Shown: piece after piece, positions 54,107 through 63,222 of the stretch | Position numbering within the stretch: position 1 is the stretch's first letter | Layout: each line of letters begins with the position of its first letter | Source: Emticicia oligotrophica DSM 17448 | Lineage (GTDB): Bacteria; Bacteroidota; Bacteroidia; Cytophagales; Spirosomataceae | Direction of reading: 5' to 3' | DNA: 64,000 nt | Assembly (NCBI RefSeq): GCF_000263195.1 | Contig: NC_018748.1 | Coordinates: forward strand, 1,612,001 to 1,676,000 | Program-made: the position numbers and the translations under genes | Notes under the pieces: model-generated | Databases searched by the model: none | Seen by the model: only the letters and a program-made list of their open reading frames with translations | Told to the model about the DNA's origin: nothing

Positions 54107-54121
54107 GATTTTTGGGAAGTC

Positions 54122-54149
54122 CAACAGCCCAGAGTCAACAGTCGATGAT
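54122..54149. repeat. Four-unit heptamer array upstream of proA
   Basis: Units CAACAGC, CCAGAGT, CAACAGT, CGATGAT in 7-base register, just upstream of the proA start. Confidence 0.55.
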
Positions 54150-54381
54150 ACGTTATAGACTGTAACTATTTGCCATTGACTAAATTACTTTAATTAATCA
54201 AGCTAAAAACATTGCCTTGATTTTAATTTTTCGTAAAATTACGTTTTAAACAGCTACTATCATAAAAATAAAGTAGTTGATGCACCAAGAACACTATAAT
54301 TGTTTTAACAAGTACCTAACAATCAATTATTTATATGCCTGTAAGCAATTGATTGTTGGCTAATAAATTCAACCATTTTAT

Positions 54382-55860
54382 ATGTTTAGCGAAAAAGACC
54401 TTAACCAAATTGCTGCCCGTGGGGCTAACTTAGAGACGATTGAAGAGCAAATCGAGAATTTTAAAACTGGCTTCCCTTTTCTGAATGTGGTTAGAGCTGC
54501 CACCATTGATGATGGCATCATTCAGCTTGGCGATGAAAAAGCTAAACAATTAGCACAAGATTTCGATGACCAAATTGTAGGAAAAAAACTCTTAAAATTT
54601 GTGCCAGCCTCAGGTGCCGCGTCACGTATGTTTAAATCGCTTTTTGCGGCTTTAGAAGAAAACAAAATCGATAAATCGGCTAATGAAGTTTTAGAACGCC
54701 TCGAAGAATTTGCTTTTTACAAAAGTCTGATAAAAAGTATCGGAAGTGAGTCGGCTGACCACAAGACTGTTTTGAAATATTTACTTACACCCGATGGCCT
54801 CGACTATGGTAGCTTACCCAAGGGGTTATTGGAATTTCATAAATACGATGGATTTACTCGCACGCCTGCCGAAGAACATTTAGTTGAAGGAGCAAAATAT
54901 GCTAATGCTGGTGGTAAAGTGAATCTTCATTTTACAGTTTCGCCTGAGCACAGAAGCAAATTTACTGCTTTAATTGATGCCGTTTTGGCAGATTATGAAG
55001 CAAAATATGATGTAAAATATGATATTAGTTTCTCAGAACAAAAACCTTCGACCGATACAATTGCTGTAAATCTTGATAATACGCCTTTCCGTACTGGTAA
55101 TGGCGATTTGCTTTTCCGTCCCGCAGGACATGGGGCATTACTCGAAAATCTCAACGACCAAGATGCGGATGTGGTTTTCATTAAAAATATTGATAATGTA
55201 GTGCCTGATTCTCTCAAAGAACAAACCATTATCTACAAAAAAGCATTGGCAAGCTTAGTGTTGAGCTATCAACAAGCTGTTTTTGCTTATTTAAGCATGA
55301 TGGACGGAGCAGATTTGAAAGAAGAGGATGTAGAAGAAATTGAAGATTTCATTGAGTTTGATTTATGTGTAGAATTCCCTGAAGGATATGATGATTATAC
55401 TTTCGAAGAGCGTAAAACCTATTGCCGTTCGAAACTCAATCGACCGCTACGTGCTTGCGGAATGGTGAAAAACGTAGGCGAACCAGGTGGTGGGCCTTTC
55501 TGGGCTGAAAATGCCGATGGTTCTTGTTCGCTTCAGGTAGTAGAATCGGCTCAAATTGATTTGGCAAACCCAGAACAAAAAGAAATTTTTGATGGGGCTA
55601 CTCACTTCAACCCAGTTGATTTGATTTGTACTTTGAAAGATTACAAAGGTAATAAGTTTAACCTTTTAGAGTTCCGTGACCCTAAAACTGGTTTTATTAC
55701 TCAAAAATCACAAAGTGGGAAAGACTTAAAAGCACAAGAATTGCCAGGCTTGTGGAATGGTGCAATGGCTGATTGGAATACTTTATTCGTAGAAGTGCCA
55801 TTAATTACATTTAATCCAGTGAAAACTGTCAACGATTTGTTGAGACCAGAACATCAGTAA
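54382..55860 (+). CDS. DUF4301 family protein
   Basis: A 492-residue protein of the DUF4301 family, found mainly in Bacteroidota, function unknown. It begins with a short helical part (MFSEKDLNQIAARGANLETIEEQIENFKTGFPFL), then KKLLKFVPASGAASRMFKSL, and carries RPAGHGALLENLND and GMVKNVGEPGGGPFW, which together recall nucleotidyltransferase-like sugar-phosphate enzymes; that link is speculative. No signal peptide. Followed after 93 bases by a phosphotransferase gene in the same direction. Confidence 0.82.
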   Translation: MFSEKDLNQIAARGANLETIEEQIENFKTGFPFLNVVRAATIDDGIIQLGDEKAKQLAQDFDDQIVGKKLLKFVPASGAASRMFKSLFAALEENKIDKSANEVLERLEEFAFYKSLIKSIGSESADHKTVLKYLLTPDGLDYGSLPKGLLEFHKYDGFTRTPAEEHLVEGAKYANAGGKVNLHFTVSPEHRSKFTALIDAVLADYEAKYDVKYDISFSEQKPSTDTIAVNLDNTPFRTGNGDLLFRPAGHGALLENLNDQDADVVFIKNIDNVVPDSLKEQTIIYKKALASLVLSYQQAVFAYLSMMDGADLKEEDVEEIEDFIEFDLCVEFPEGYDDYTFEERKTYCRSKLNRPLRACGMVKNVGEPGGGPFWAENADGSCSLQVVESAQIDLANPEQKEIFDGATHFNPVDLICTLKDYKGNKFNLLEFRDPKTGFITQKSQSGKDLKAQELPGLWNGAMADWNTLFVEVPLITFNPVKTVNDLLRPEHQ

Positions 55861-55953
55861 TGAATGATAAATTAAGTACGTAGAATTGACCCAATTCTGT
55901 ATTCATAATTATTGATTAAGCTGCGGAAGACCGCACATTTGACCGTAGATAAA

Positions 55954-57033
55954 ATGTCTTCATTAAAAATAGATACACCTACCAGTGTTAGGCAAGGTGA
56001 AGAATTAGATTTGGTAAAGCTTAATGGCTTTATAAAATCTCAATTGCCTGATTTTGAGGAAATAATAGAAGTTTCGCAGTTTCCAGGTGGATACTCTAAT
56101 CTGACTTATTTCTTAAAAACTATTAATCACGAATATGTTTTGCGTCGCCCGCCCGTAGGTGCGAAAGATATCAAAGGGGGGCACGATATGGCTCGTGAGT
56201 TTAAGATTCTTACCGCAATAAAATCTATTGGCTACGCTAAAATACCCAACCCTATTATTTTTACCGATGATGAATCGGTGATGGAGTGCCCGTTTTATAT
56301 TATGGAACGTGTACAGGGCATTATCTTACGAGCCAAAGATGCTCCCAAATTGATGAGTACCGTTGCCCCTGCCGAAATGCGGAAACTTTCGGAAGCATTG
56401 TGTGATAATTTAGCTGCCTTGCATGCCATTAATATTGAAGCAACTGGTTTGATTGGCATTGGTAAACCCGAAGGCTATATTCAACGACAAGTAGAAGGCT
56501 GGCACAAGCGTTATTTGGCTTCACAGACTGACGAAATTGTGGCTATGGATATCTTAGCTACCTGGCTCAAAGAAAACCTACCAACCGAAGGCAAACCCAC
56601 ACTCATTCACAATGATTATAAATATGATAATGTGGTTCTCAACGCTAATAATTTATCAGAAATTATTGCGGTTTTAGATTGGGAAATGACAACCGTGGGC
56701 GACCCCCTCATGGATGTAGGTACGAGCCTTTCTTATTGGGCGGAAGCCAATGATGGTGATTTTGAAAAAACTTTTAATCTTTCATGGGTAAATGGCAACC
56801 TTACTCGACAAGAGTTTGCCGAACGTTATTCCGAAAAAAGTGGTCGAGATGTATCAAATATTCTTTATTTCTACGTTTTTGGTCTATTTAAAAATTCAGT
56901 GGTAATTCAGCAGATTTATAGTCGATATAAAAAAGGGCTAACCAAAGACCCACGTTTTGCAGATTTGATTTTTGGGGTAAAAGTTCTATCCAGAAAAGCC
57001 ATCAAATCAATAGAAAGTGGGGAGATGATGTAA
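55954..57033 (+). CDS. APH-type phosphotransferase family protein
   Basis: A 359-residue member of the aminoglycoside-phosphotransferase/choline-kinase fold, similar to the kinase part of ACAD10/11. It has the ATP-binding GGYSNLTYFLK, the YVLRRPP segment, the catalytic loop LIHNDYKYDNVVL (Asp in HNDYKxxN) and the metal-binding D-W-E of VLDWEMTTVGDP. Likely phosphorylates a small hydroxylated metabolite or hydroxyacyl-CoA; the substrate cannot be told. The ATG at 55954 is preferred to a TTG at 55912. No antibiotic-resistance role is implied. Confidence 0.84.
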   Translation: MSSLKIDTPTSVRQGEELDLVKLNGFIKSQLPDFEEIIEVSQFPGGYSNLTYFLKTINHEYVLRRPPVGAKDIKGGHDMAREFKILTAIKSIGYAKIPNPIIFTDDESVMECPFYIMERVQGIILRAKDAPKLMSTVAPAEMRKLSEALCDNLAALHAINIEATGLIGIGKPEGYIQRQVEGWHKRYLASQTDEIVAMDILATWLKENLPTEGKPTLIHNDYKYDNVVLNANNLSEIIAVLDWEMTTVGDPLMDVGTSLSYWAEANDGDFEKTFNLSWVNGNLTRQEFAERYSEKSGRDVSNILYFYVFGLFKNSVVIQQIYSRYKKGLTKDPRFADLIFGVKVLSRKAIKSIESGEMM

Positions 57034-57060
57034 TATTTTTATTGCTTTGACTATAAAAAC

Positions 57061-57096
57061 AAACCCGCCCAGCTATTTTAATAACTGGGCGGGTTT
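57061..57096. terminator. Bidirectional terminator before ahcY
   Basis: 17-bp arms with one mismatch (AAACCCGCCCAG... / ...CTGGGCGGGTTT) around TT, between the convergent phosphotransferase gene and ahcY. Confidence 0.85.
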
Positions 57097-57149
57097 AATA
57101 TTTTATCATCAATCAGTCAAGAATATTAGATTCTTATGACTTCATTTGA

Positions 57150-58466
57150 TTAATAACGATACATTTCAGCTTTGAATGGACCTTCCACACTTACACCAAT
57201 GTAAGCTGCTTGTTCTTCATCCAATTTATCTAATTTAGCACCAACGTGAGCTAAATGGAAAGCTGCTACTTTCTCATCTAATTGCTTAGGAAGAACGTAA
57301 ACTTTTTTCTCATATTTCTCTGGATTATTCCAAAGTTCGATTTGAGCCAAAGTTTGGTTTGAGAATGAACATGACATCACGAATGATGGGTGACCCATTG
57401 CACAACCTAAGTTTACTAAGCGTCCTTCAGCCAATATAATGATTTCTTTTCCATCAACTTCATACATATCAACTTGTGGTTTGATAGTAGATTTTGTGTG
57501 ACCATAGTTTTTATTCAACCATGCCATATCAATTTCATTATCGAAGTGACCAATGTTACAAACGATAGCTTTATCACGCATAGCTTTGAAGTGACGGTCA
57601 CGGATGATGTTTACATTACCTGTAGCAGTTACGAAGATATTTGCACGAGTTACGGCTTCGTCCATTGTTACTACCTCGAAACCATCCATTGCAGCTTGTA
57701 AAGCACAAATTGGGTCGATTTCAGTAACTAATACACGGCAACCAGCACCACGAAGCGACTCTGCCGAACCTTTACCTACATCACCATAACCAGCAACAGC
57801 AGCAACTTTTCCGGCCATCATTACATCAGTTGCACGACGAATCGCATCAACTAACGATTCTTTACAACCGTATTTATTATCGAATTTAGATTTCGTTACA
57901 GAGTCATTAACATTGATAGCTGGTAAATGCAATGTACCGTTTTTCATACGCTCGTATAAACGGTGTACACCAGTTGTTGTTTCTTCTGATAAACCTTTGA
58001 TACCCGGGATTAGGTCAGGATAAACATCAAAAACCATATTCGTAAGGTCACCACCGTCATCCAAAATCATATTCAATGGCTTTTGTTCTTCACCAAAGAA
58101 TAAAGTTTGTTCAATACACCAGTCAAATTCTTCAGCTGTTTGGCCTTTCCAAGCATACACTTGAATACCCGCAGCAGCAATAGCAGCAGCAGCGTGGTCT
58201 TGTGTAGAGAAAATATTACATGATGACCAAGTTACTTCAGCACCTAACTCCACAAGGGTTTCGATAAGAACCGCCGTTTGGATTGTCATGTGTAAACAAC
58301 CAGCTACTCTTGCTCCAGCTAATGGTTTTGATGGACCATACTCAGCACGGATGGCCATTAAACCTGGCATTTCGGCTTCTGCTAATTTAATTTCTTTGCG
58401 ACCCCAGTCGGCAAGGGAAATATCTTTTACCTTATAAGGGAGATAAGTTTTTGTTGCTGTTGACAT
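57150..58466 (-). CDS. ahcY: Adenosylhomocysteinase
   Basis: Splits S-adenosylhomocysteine to adenosine and homocysteine, keeping SAM-dependent methylation running. The 438-residue protein has the typical [18 protein letters not shown] start, [23 protein letters not shown], the NAD-binding [15 protein letters not shown], and IGHFDNEID. Strong promoter-like elements lie upstream. Length is normal. It reads towards the phosphotransferase gene. Confidence 0.97.
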   Translation of the reverse strand: MSTATKTYLPYKVKDISLADWGRKEIKLAEAEMPGLMAIRAEYGPSKPLAGARVAGCLHMTIQTAVLIETLVELGAEVTWSSCNIFSTQDHAAAAIAAAGIQVYAWKGQTAEEFDWCIEQTLFFGEEQKPLNMILDDGGDLTNMVFDVYPDLIPGIKGLSEETTTGVHRLYERMKNGTLHLPAINVNDSVTKSKFDNKYGCKESLVDAIRRATDVMMAGKVAAVAGYGDVGKGSAESLRGAGCRVLVTEIDPICALQAAMDGFEVVTMDEAVTRANIFVTATGNVNIIRDRHFKAMRDKAIVCNIGHFDNEIDMAWLNKNYGHTKSTIKPQVDMYEVDGKEIIILAEGRLVNLGCAMGHPSFVMSCSFSNQTLAQIELWNNPEKYEKKVYVLPKQLDEKVAAFHLAHVGAKLDKLDEEQAAYIGVSVEGPFKAEMYRY

Positions 58467-58530
58467 TATTAATATAAGTTAAATTATCCTTAGAAATTTC
58501 TTTATTTAGTTGCTTTTTCTAAATTTTCAA

Positions 58531-58561
58531 CAAAATTAAGATAAATTATTTGCCGTATCAA
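58531..58561 (-). promoter_or_regulatory. ahcY promoter
   Basis: On the minus strand TTG (58561-58559), 20 bases, then TAATTTTG (58538-58531). Same 20-base spacing as at guaB. Confidence 0.6.
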
Positions 58562-58686
58562 CATATTTTGGATAATTTTTATTTAATAAAAGTTAACTCA
58601 ATCGAAGGTTTTACTATTGAATTTGATTCGAATTATGATTTGAGACGGCTCAAATTATCTTCTGCAACTGACACTATTTCATTTTT

Positions 58687-59549
58687 GAACTTGTTTAAGA
58701 TTTTATTTTACTGAATATTTTTCGGACAAAACACACCACTATTCCTATAATATTCAGATTTATCCAATTTATTGCCGTCGTTTCGTATCTAATAAGCAAA
58801 GCTTTAAAAGCTTCCAACCAAGCAAAAACCCTTTCTATGACATAACGATTTTCATATAAAAGTTCATCTAAATATTCGTTTCTGCTTTCAATAGCTCCAT
58901 TTCTTTTATTGAAAGCTATATTAGCTTCAATATGATGTTTTGAACATATTTGCCTACAATCCTGACTATCAAATCGCAGCGGCGAAACGCCCAGCATCTG
59001 CATTTAGAAATAATTCTTCGGTTCTAATATTAGCTTGGTCAAGCCAATCTATCAATTGTGTTAATTGTTCCTTTATTTCTGCCAAACTTTATTTCCACAT
59101 CTTTTCGCTCTGGTTTGAGAACCATCTAATTGAATACTTGATAAGTCTAAATGATTCTTATATTTCCCTAATAAACCAATCCACTTTCTTTTCCATGAAA
59201 CATCTCATTACTCCATCTGTTGAAGTGACGATTCGCCGCTGCGATAAAATACTGATGCATAACTATATTTTTCAGTAAAATATTTCTCCAACCGCAATTC
59301 TCTCCATTGGAATAGGACAGCCGACGCTGCCCGTTTTCAAACGATGGAAAATAGATACAAAAATAATTATACGTTTATCTTCAGTTAAATTTTTACCTCG
59401 TTTACCTTGGCTTAAATATGGAAGAATATAGGTTTTAATTCTATCTTTGTCTAAATTGCTCATTTGATTTGGATATTTTGCTTCGCAAAACAAAATTACC
59501 TCTTTCTTGAGCATCTATTTTTTCCGCATAAATAATCTTAAACAAGTTC
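58687..59549 (-). mobile_element. Decayed IS5-like insertion sequence, copy 2
   Basis: An 863-bp element with the same inverted ends as copy 1 (GAACTTGTTTAAGATT and complement). Its right end lies 1 base before the ATG of the phosphatase gene at 59551. No clear target duplication is visible. The transposase is broken, partly at the same places as in copy 1. Confidence 0.85.
58695..59514 (-). pseudogene. Broken IS5-family transposase, copy 2
   Basis: N-terminal piece 59514-59272 ends in the same stop as copy 1. The middle part is frameshifted by two extra bases near 59205 relative to copy 1. Like copy 1 it lacks the stretch between GNKV and EQLTQL. The C-terminal piece (58695-59003) is open and reads DSQDCRQIC...RYVIERVFAWLEAFKALLIRYETTAINW, the IS5 C-terminal region with the third catalytic residue (E of ERVFAW). 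Confidence 0.8.
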
Positions 59550-59550
59550 A

Positions 59551-60780
59551 ATGAATAAAGTTTTTCTTCTCATCATTTTCTTCATTACGTTTACACTTTC
59601 TGCACAAGTAAAAAAGAAAGCAGTTTTTATTATTGTCGATGGAATTCCTGCCGATGTGATTGAAAAAATTAAAAAGCCTCATCTTGATTCTATTGCACAA
59701 GTAGGTGGCTATACACGTGCTTATGTAGGTGGAGAAAAAGGTAATTATTCTCAAACACCAACTATCTCGGCAGTTGGCTACAATAGCTTGCTTACTGGCA
59801 CATGGGTAAACAAACATAATGTTTGGGACAATGATATTAAAGCTCCCAACTACCATTATTGGACAATTTTTAGGTTTTTCAAACAACAATTTCCAGCGAA
59901 AAAAACTGCCGTTTATTCTACTTGGCTTGATAACCGAACCAAACTTGTGGGCGATAATTTGCCTCAAACAAAACACCTAAGAACTGATTTTCATTTTGAT
60001 GGATTAGAACTTGACACTGCCCGTTTTCCGCACGATAAGCAAAGTAAATATATTCATTCGATTGATGAAGAAGTAACTGCCGCAGCCGCCAAAGGTATCA
60101 GGACTGATGCCGCAGATTTGAATTGGGTCTATTTAGAATATACTGATGATATGGGGCACAAACACGGTGATAGCCCAGAGTTTTATAATGCTATTGAAAT
60201 AATGGATAAGCAAGTGGGTAAAATCTGGCAAGCAATCAAATATCGACAAGCAAATTTTAAAGAAGATTGGGTAGTTTATATAACAACCGACCATGGTCGA
60301 GATGCCAAAACTGGTCGAGGACATGGTGGACAGTCGGATAGAGAACGACAAACTTGGGTGATAACCAATGCACAAGGTTTAAATGCCTATTTTAAAGAAA
60401 ACCAACCTGCAATCGTTGATATAATGCCTTCTATTGCTAATTTTTTGGGGTTAAAGTTTCCAAAAGAACAAGCATTTGAAATTGATGGCGTTTCATTAAC
60501 TGGAAAAATTTCAGCAATTTCGCCCAAAGCAACAATTAAAGAGAAACAAATTACTATTCAGTGGAAGGCTATCGACCCTAAAGGTAATGCTAAGATTTGG
60601 TTAGCTACCACCAATCAATTCGAAACAGGCGGAAAAGATACTTATCAGTTCATTAAACAAGTGGCTGTAAAAGACGAAAGTGCTTCTATTGATGTAAGCA
60701 AAGTACACTCTTCTTTCTACAAAATTGTTTTAGAAATGCCTTACAATAATCTTAATCGTTGGATTATTTTGGAGAAATAA
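59551..60780 (+). CDS. Exported alkaline-phosphatase-superfamily phosphodiesterase
   Basis: A 409-residue exported protein with a Sec signal (MNKVFLLIIFFITFTLSAQ). It belongs to the type I phosphodiesterase/nucleotide pyrophosphatase group: metal-binding D in FIIVDGIPAD, the nucleophile region NYSQTPTISAVGYNSLLTGTW (Thr), and YITTDHGRDAKTGRGHGG with metal-ligand Asp/His residues. Likely cleaves phosphodiesters in the periplasm; substrate unknown. The C-terminal roughly 100 residues form an extra beta domain. An IS element ends 1 base before its start codon. Confidence 0.85.
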   Translation: MNKVFLLIIFFITFTLSAQVKKKAVFIIVDGIPADVIEKIKKPHLDSIAQVGGYTRAYVGGEKGNYSQTPTISAVGYNSLLTGTWVNKHNVWDNDIKAPNYHYWTIFRFFKQQFPAKKTAVYSTWLDNRTKLVGDNLPQTKHLRTDFHFDGLELDTARFPHDKQSKYIHSIDEEVTAAAAKGIRTDAADLNWVYLEYTDDMGHKHGDSPEFYNAIEIMDKQVGKIWQAIKYRQANFKEDWVVYITTDHGRDAKTGRGHGGQSDRERQTWVITNAQGLNAYFKENQPAIVDIMPSIANFLGLKFPKEQAFEIDGVSLTGKISAISPKATIKEKQITIQWKAIDPKGNAKIWLATTNQFETGGKDTYQFIKQVAVKDESASIDVSKVHSSFYKIVLEMPYNNLNRWIILEK

Positions 60781-60794
60781 ATATAACAAAAATG

Positions 60795-60844
60795 AAAGAG
60801 TGGCCCACCTGTTCACTACGACAATAAGGTATGCCACTCTTTTT
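60795..60844. terminator. Bidirectional terminator
   Basis: 10-bp arms AAAGAGTGGC/GCCACTCTTT with a 28-base loop, between the convergent phosphatase and AraC genes; T-rich end on the plus strand. Confidence 0.7.
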
Positions 60845-60848
60845 ACAC

Positions 60849-61694
60849 TTATTTCATAAAATACCGTTTCTTAAATGCTAAAGGGTTTTCACCTGTAAGC
60901 TTTTTAAACGTTCGATTGAAATATGACATACTTTCAAAGCCACAATCAAAGCAGGTTTCGGTAACATTTCTATCAAGCAAAAGCAGATTTTTTGCCTGAT
61001 TTACGCGATAATGATTCAAAAACTCTACAAAAGTAAGTTTGGTCATTTTCTTAAAATACCTACAAAAAGCGGCCTCACTTAAGTTACTCATTTCAGCCAC
61101 CTCTGTCAAATCTATCTTTCTTTGGTAGTTTTCATCGATAAATTTATAAAGTCGTTTGATACGTTCTTGGTCTTTTTTGTTGTATTGATTCTCAACTGGC
61201 TTGTCATGTAGTAAAACGTAATCTTGGGTTGTCGCAAGTATTTGAAAAAGGCTTAATATCTCTAAAAATTGACTAAAATAACTCAAACTTTCCAAGCTTT
61301 TCACTCGCTCAGCTATTTGTTGTTTAGTTTTTTCTCCAAAAGCAATTCCGTATTTTGAACGTTCAAAAAGTGCTTGAATTGCTCTTAACTCTGGAGTTTC
61401 GATGAGGGCATTTTGCAAAAAATCTTCTCTTACTTGCAAAACTACTTTTTCGTAATCTCCTTCAGCCATATAATCAAAATTTAGATGCGGAATATTCGAG
61501 CCAATAAATACTAAATCGCTTGCTTCATACTGAGAAAGATGTTCGCCCACATGCCGTGTTCCGTTGGTTCCTTCAATATAAACCAGTTCTAATTCAGGAT
61601 GAAAATGCCAATAAAATACTTGGCTCAATCTCGGTCTAAATACCCGAAACGAGCTTTTCGAATCAATCGTAAATTCTTCTAAAACTATTTTCAT
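60849..61694 (-). CDS. AraC-family regulator with cupin sensor
   Basis: A 281-residue regulator. N-terminal cupin-like part (VFYWHFHPELELVYIEGTNGTRHVGEHL with two His). C-terminal two HTH units: IDLTEVAEMSNLSEAAFCRYFKKMT and VTETCFDCGFESMSYFNRTFKKLTGENP. Such proteins often sense sugars or small metabolites and regulate nearby catabolic genes. It is divergent from the phytanoyl-CoA dioxygenase-like gene (368-base spacer), so that gene is a reasonable target (inference). Confidence 0.88.
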   Translation of the reverse strand: MKIVLEEFTIDSKSSFRVFRPRLSQVFYWHFHPELELVYIEGTNGTRHVGEHLSQYEASDLVFIGSNIPHLNFDYMAEGDYEKVVLQVREDFLQNALIETPELRAIQALFERSKYGIAFGEKTKQQIAERVKSLESLSYFSQFLEILSLFQILATTQDYVLLHDKPVENQYNKKDQERIKRLYKFIDENYQRKIDLTEVAEMSNLSEAAFCRYFKKMTKLTFVEFLNHYRVNQAKNLLLLDRNVTETCFDCGFESMSYFNRTFKKLTGENPLAFKKRYFMK

Positions 61695-61834
61695 TTTGAT
61701 TTTCTATTCAAATAGACGATGATAAGCATCAAATTTGCACATATTTCGTAAACAAAACGAATAATTAAGACCTAAATATCAATATTATTCAAAAATTTGA
61801 CATTATCGGTAAAGTATTATAATTATTAAACCCC

Positions 61835-61842
61835 TAAGTTTG
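61835..61842 (+). promoter_or_regulatory. -7 element TAAGTTTG
   Basis: Exact TAnnTTTG match in the AraC/dioxygenase spacer; it would give a leader of about 210 bases before the ATG at 62062. Confidence 0.4.
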
Positions 61843-61944
61843 TATCATTATTTTAATTTTAAATATCATTAAATTGTGTTTTTGATATATATTTTCAGTG
61901 AATTTATTCACTAGTTAAAAAACAACGGAACTCTTGAATTACAG

Positions 61945-61965
61945 ATGCGGACTTGAAGTCCGCAT
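61945..61965. repeat. Solitary palindrome ATGCGGACTT-G-AAGTCCGCAT
   Basis: Perfect 10-bp arms around one G in the leader of the dioxygenase gene. No T run, so a REP-like repeat or regulator site is more likely than a terminator. Confidence 0.6.
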
Positions 61966-62061
61966 AAACCTAAACATTTCTTTGTTCCCTTAACCATTGA
62001 TTTCAATCACTGCTTTAAAAAACTGGTTTTACTTAACATCATTCATTAAATAAAATAATCT

Positions 62062-63063
62062 ATGCAAATGATAGGAACGCCTACCGCCGCCCCAACTATG
62101 GCTCCAACTATGATGCCGAATCAAAACCATACAGATAAACCCGGAAATCCTTCAACCGCCACAAGTAGCCAAATTAAGCTTCGTACAAGCTTAGCTGAAG
62201 GCGGTCCACTTCGTGTATTAACTGAAGATGACTGGAAGTTTTGGATTGAAAATGGCTACGTAATCATTAAGAATGCAGTTCCGAGAGAACAAGCATTACG
62301 TACTGCTCAATTTATTTGGGAATTTGAAGAAAAAGACCCTAATGACCCAAACACTTGGTACACACCCCCTCGTGCTGAAATGAAAATGAAGGAATTAACA
62401 GGTACAGGAATGGTTGAAGTGTATAATAACCAGCATTTGTGGAATAACCGCCAAACTCAAAAAGTATATGATGCTTTTGTAGATATTTGGGGAACAGAAA
62501 AACTTTGGGTAACTATCGACCGAGCCAATTTGAACTTCCCACTACGCCCAGGTTTTGAATATAAAGGTTTTATCCACTGGGACTATGACCCAGAAACTAA
62601 GCCTCAAAATGTACAAGGCGTTTTAGCTTTAGCCGACCAAACTGACGAAAATATGGGTGGTTTTCAGTGTATTCCTGAACTATTCCGTACGTATGATACA
62701 TGGAAACTAACCCAGCCCGAAGACCGTAATCGCTTCCAACCAGATACGACTGGATTTGAAGATAAATTCGTAAAAGTAAAGCTCGAAGCGGGTGATTTAC
62801 TAATTTTCAATAGCAGTCAACCACACGGAATTCGTCCGAATAATTCGAAAGATAAAGTACGAATTGCTCAATACATTTCAATGATGCCTGCCGAAGAAGA
62901 GAACGAGGCATTACGTGATTGGCGAGTGAATTCTTGGAAAAACCGCATTTCACCAGAAGGTTATGCATTTCCGGGAGACCCAAGAAATTGGGAAAAAACA
63001 AAATATGATACAGCCGAATTAAATGATTTAGGTAAAAAAGTATTAGGTTTGGAGAAATGGTAA
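62062..63063 (+). CDS. Phytanoyl-CoA dioxygenase (PhyH) family protein
   Basis: A 333-residue Fe(II)/2-oxoglutarate-dependent oxygenase. It has the iron triad H172-x-D174 (GFIHWDYDP) and H255 (QPHGIRPN), followed by the Arg of KVRIAQY that binds 2-oxoglutarate. The first about 40 residues are an odd low-complexity leader rich in Pro, Met, Ala and Thr (MIGTPTAAPTMAPTMMP), so the true start could be later, though no better ATG is obvious before LTEDDWKFWIENGYVIIKNAV. Substrate unknown; PhyH proteins hydroxylate lipids, amino acids or osmolytes. The AraC regulator divergent from it may control it. Confidence 0.87.
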   Translation: MQMIGTPTAAPTMAPTMMPNQNHTDKPGNPSTATSSQIKLRTSLAEGGPLRVLTEDDWKFWIENGYVIIKNAVPREQALRTAQFIWEFEEKDPNDPNTWYTPPRAEMKMKELTGTGMVEVYNNQHLWNNRQTQKVYDAFVDIWGTEKLWVTIDRANLNFPLRPGFEYKGFIHWDYDPETKPQNVQGVLALADQTDENMGGFQCIPELFRTYDTWKLTQPEDRNRFQPDTTGFEDKFVKVKLEAGDLLIFNSSQPHGIRPNNSKDKVRIAQYISMMPAEEENEALRDWRVNSWKNRISPEGYAFPGDPRNWEKTKYDTAELNDLGKKVLGLEKW

Positions 63064-63102
63064 GTTGAGACAGAATTGTAAATTAAGGTAATATTAATAC
63101 AC

Positions 63103-63166
63103 ATCCCCCTACCCCCTCAAATTTGTGAAGAATCGAAAAACTCTAGCTTTGATGGGGATAGGGGAT
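63103..63166. repeat. C-rich inverted repeat after the dioxygenase gene
   Basis: ATCCCCCTACCCCCTCAAA is loosely complementary to TTTGATGGGGATAGGGGAT across a 29-base spacer (63103-63121, 63148-63166). Similar in sequence to the terminator at 18663-18695; it may terminate the gene. Confidence 0.5.
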
Positions 63167-63197
63167 TTTAAACCAACATACTTTCCTAAAAACATTG

Positions 63198-63205
63198 TAA
63201 TTTTG
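63198..63205 (+). promoter_or_regulatory. -7 element TAATTTTG of the aldo/keto reductase gene
   Basis: Exact TAnnTTTG match 17 bases before the ATG at 63223. Confidence 0.5.
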
Positions 63206-63222
63206 ACATAATCAAAAACTTT

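Larger units (their letters stand above)
61695..62061. other. Divergent spacer between AraC regulator and dioxygenase-like gene
   Basis: 367 AT-rich bases. A TAAGTTTG element lies at 61835-61842 and a palindrome at 61945-61965. The stretch before 61800 shows no further element; the long 5' leader of the dioxygenase gene (about 210 bases) holds the palindrome. Confidence 0.5.

Noticed and set aside
55954-57033. Aminoglycoside resistance kinase
   Set aside because: The fold is shared, but the sequence is nearer to ACAD10/11-type kinases of general metabolism.
58567-58686. Riboswitch upstream of ahcY
   Set aside because: The DNA between the ahcY promoter and start shows no SAH-riboswitch core or extended paired structure; this part lies upstream of the promoter anyway.
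58940-59278. 112-codon frame antisense in the IS element
   Set aside because: It overlaps transposase remnants on the other strand and has no recognisable content.
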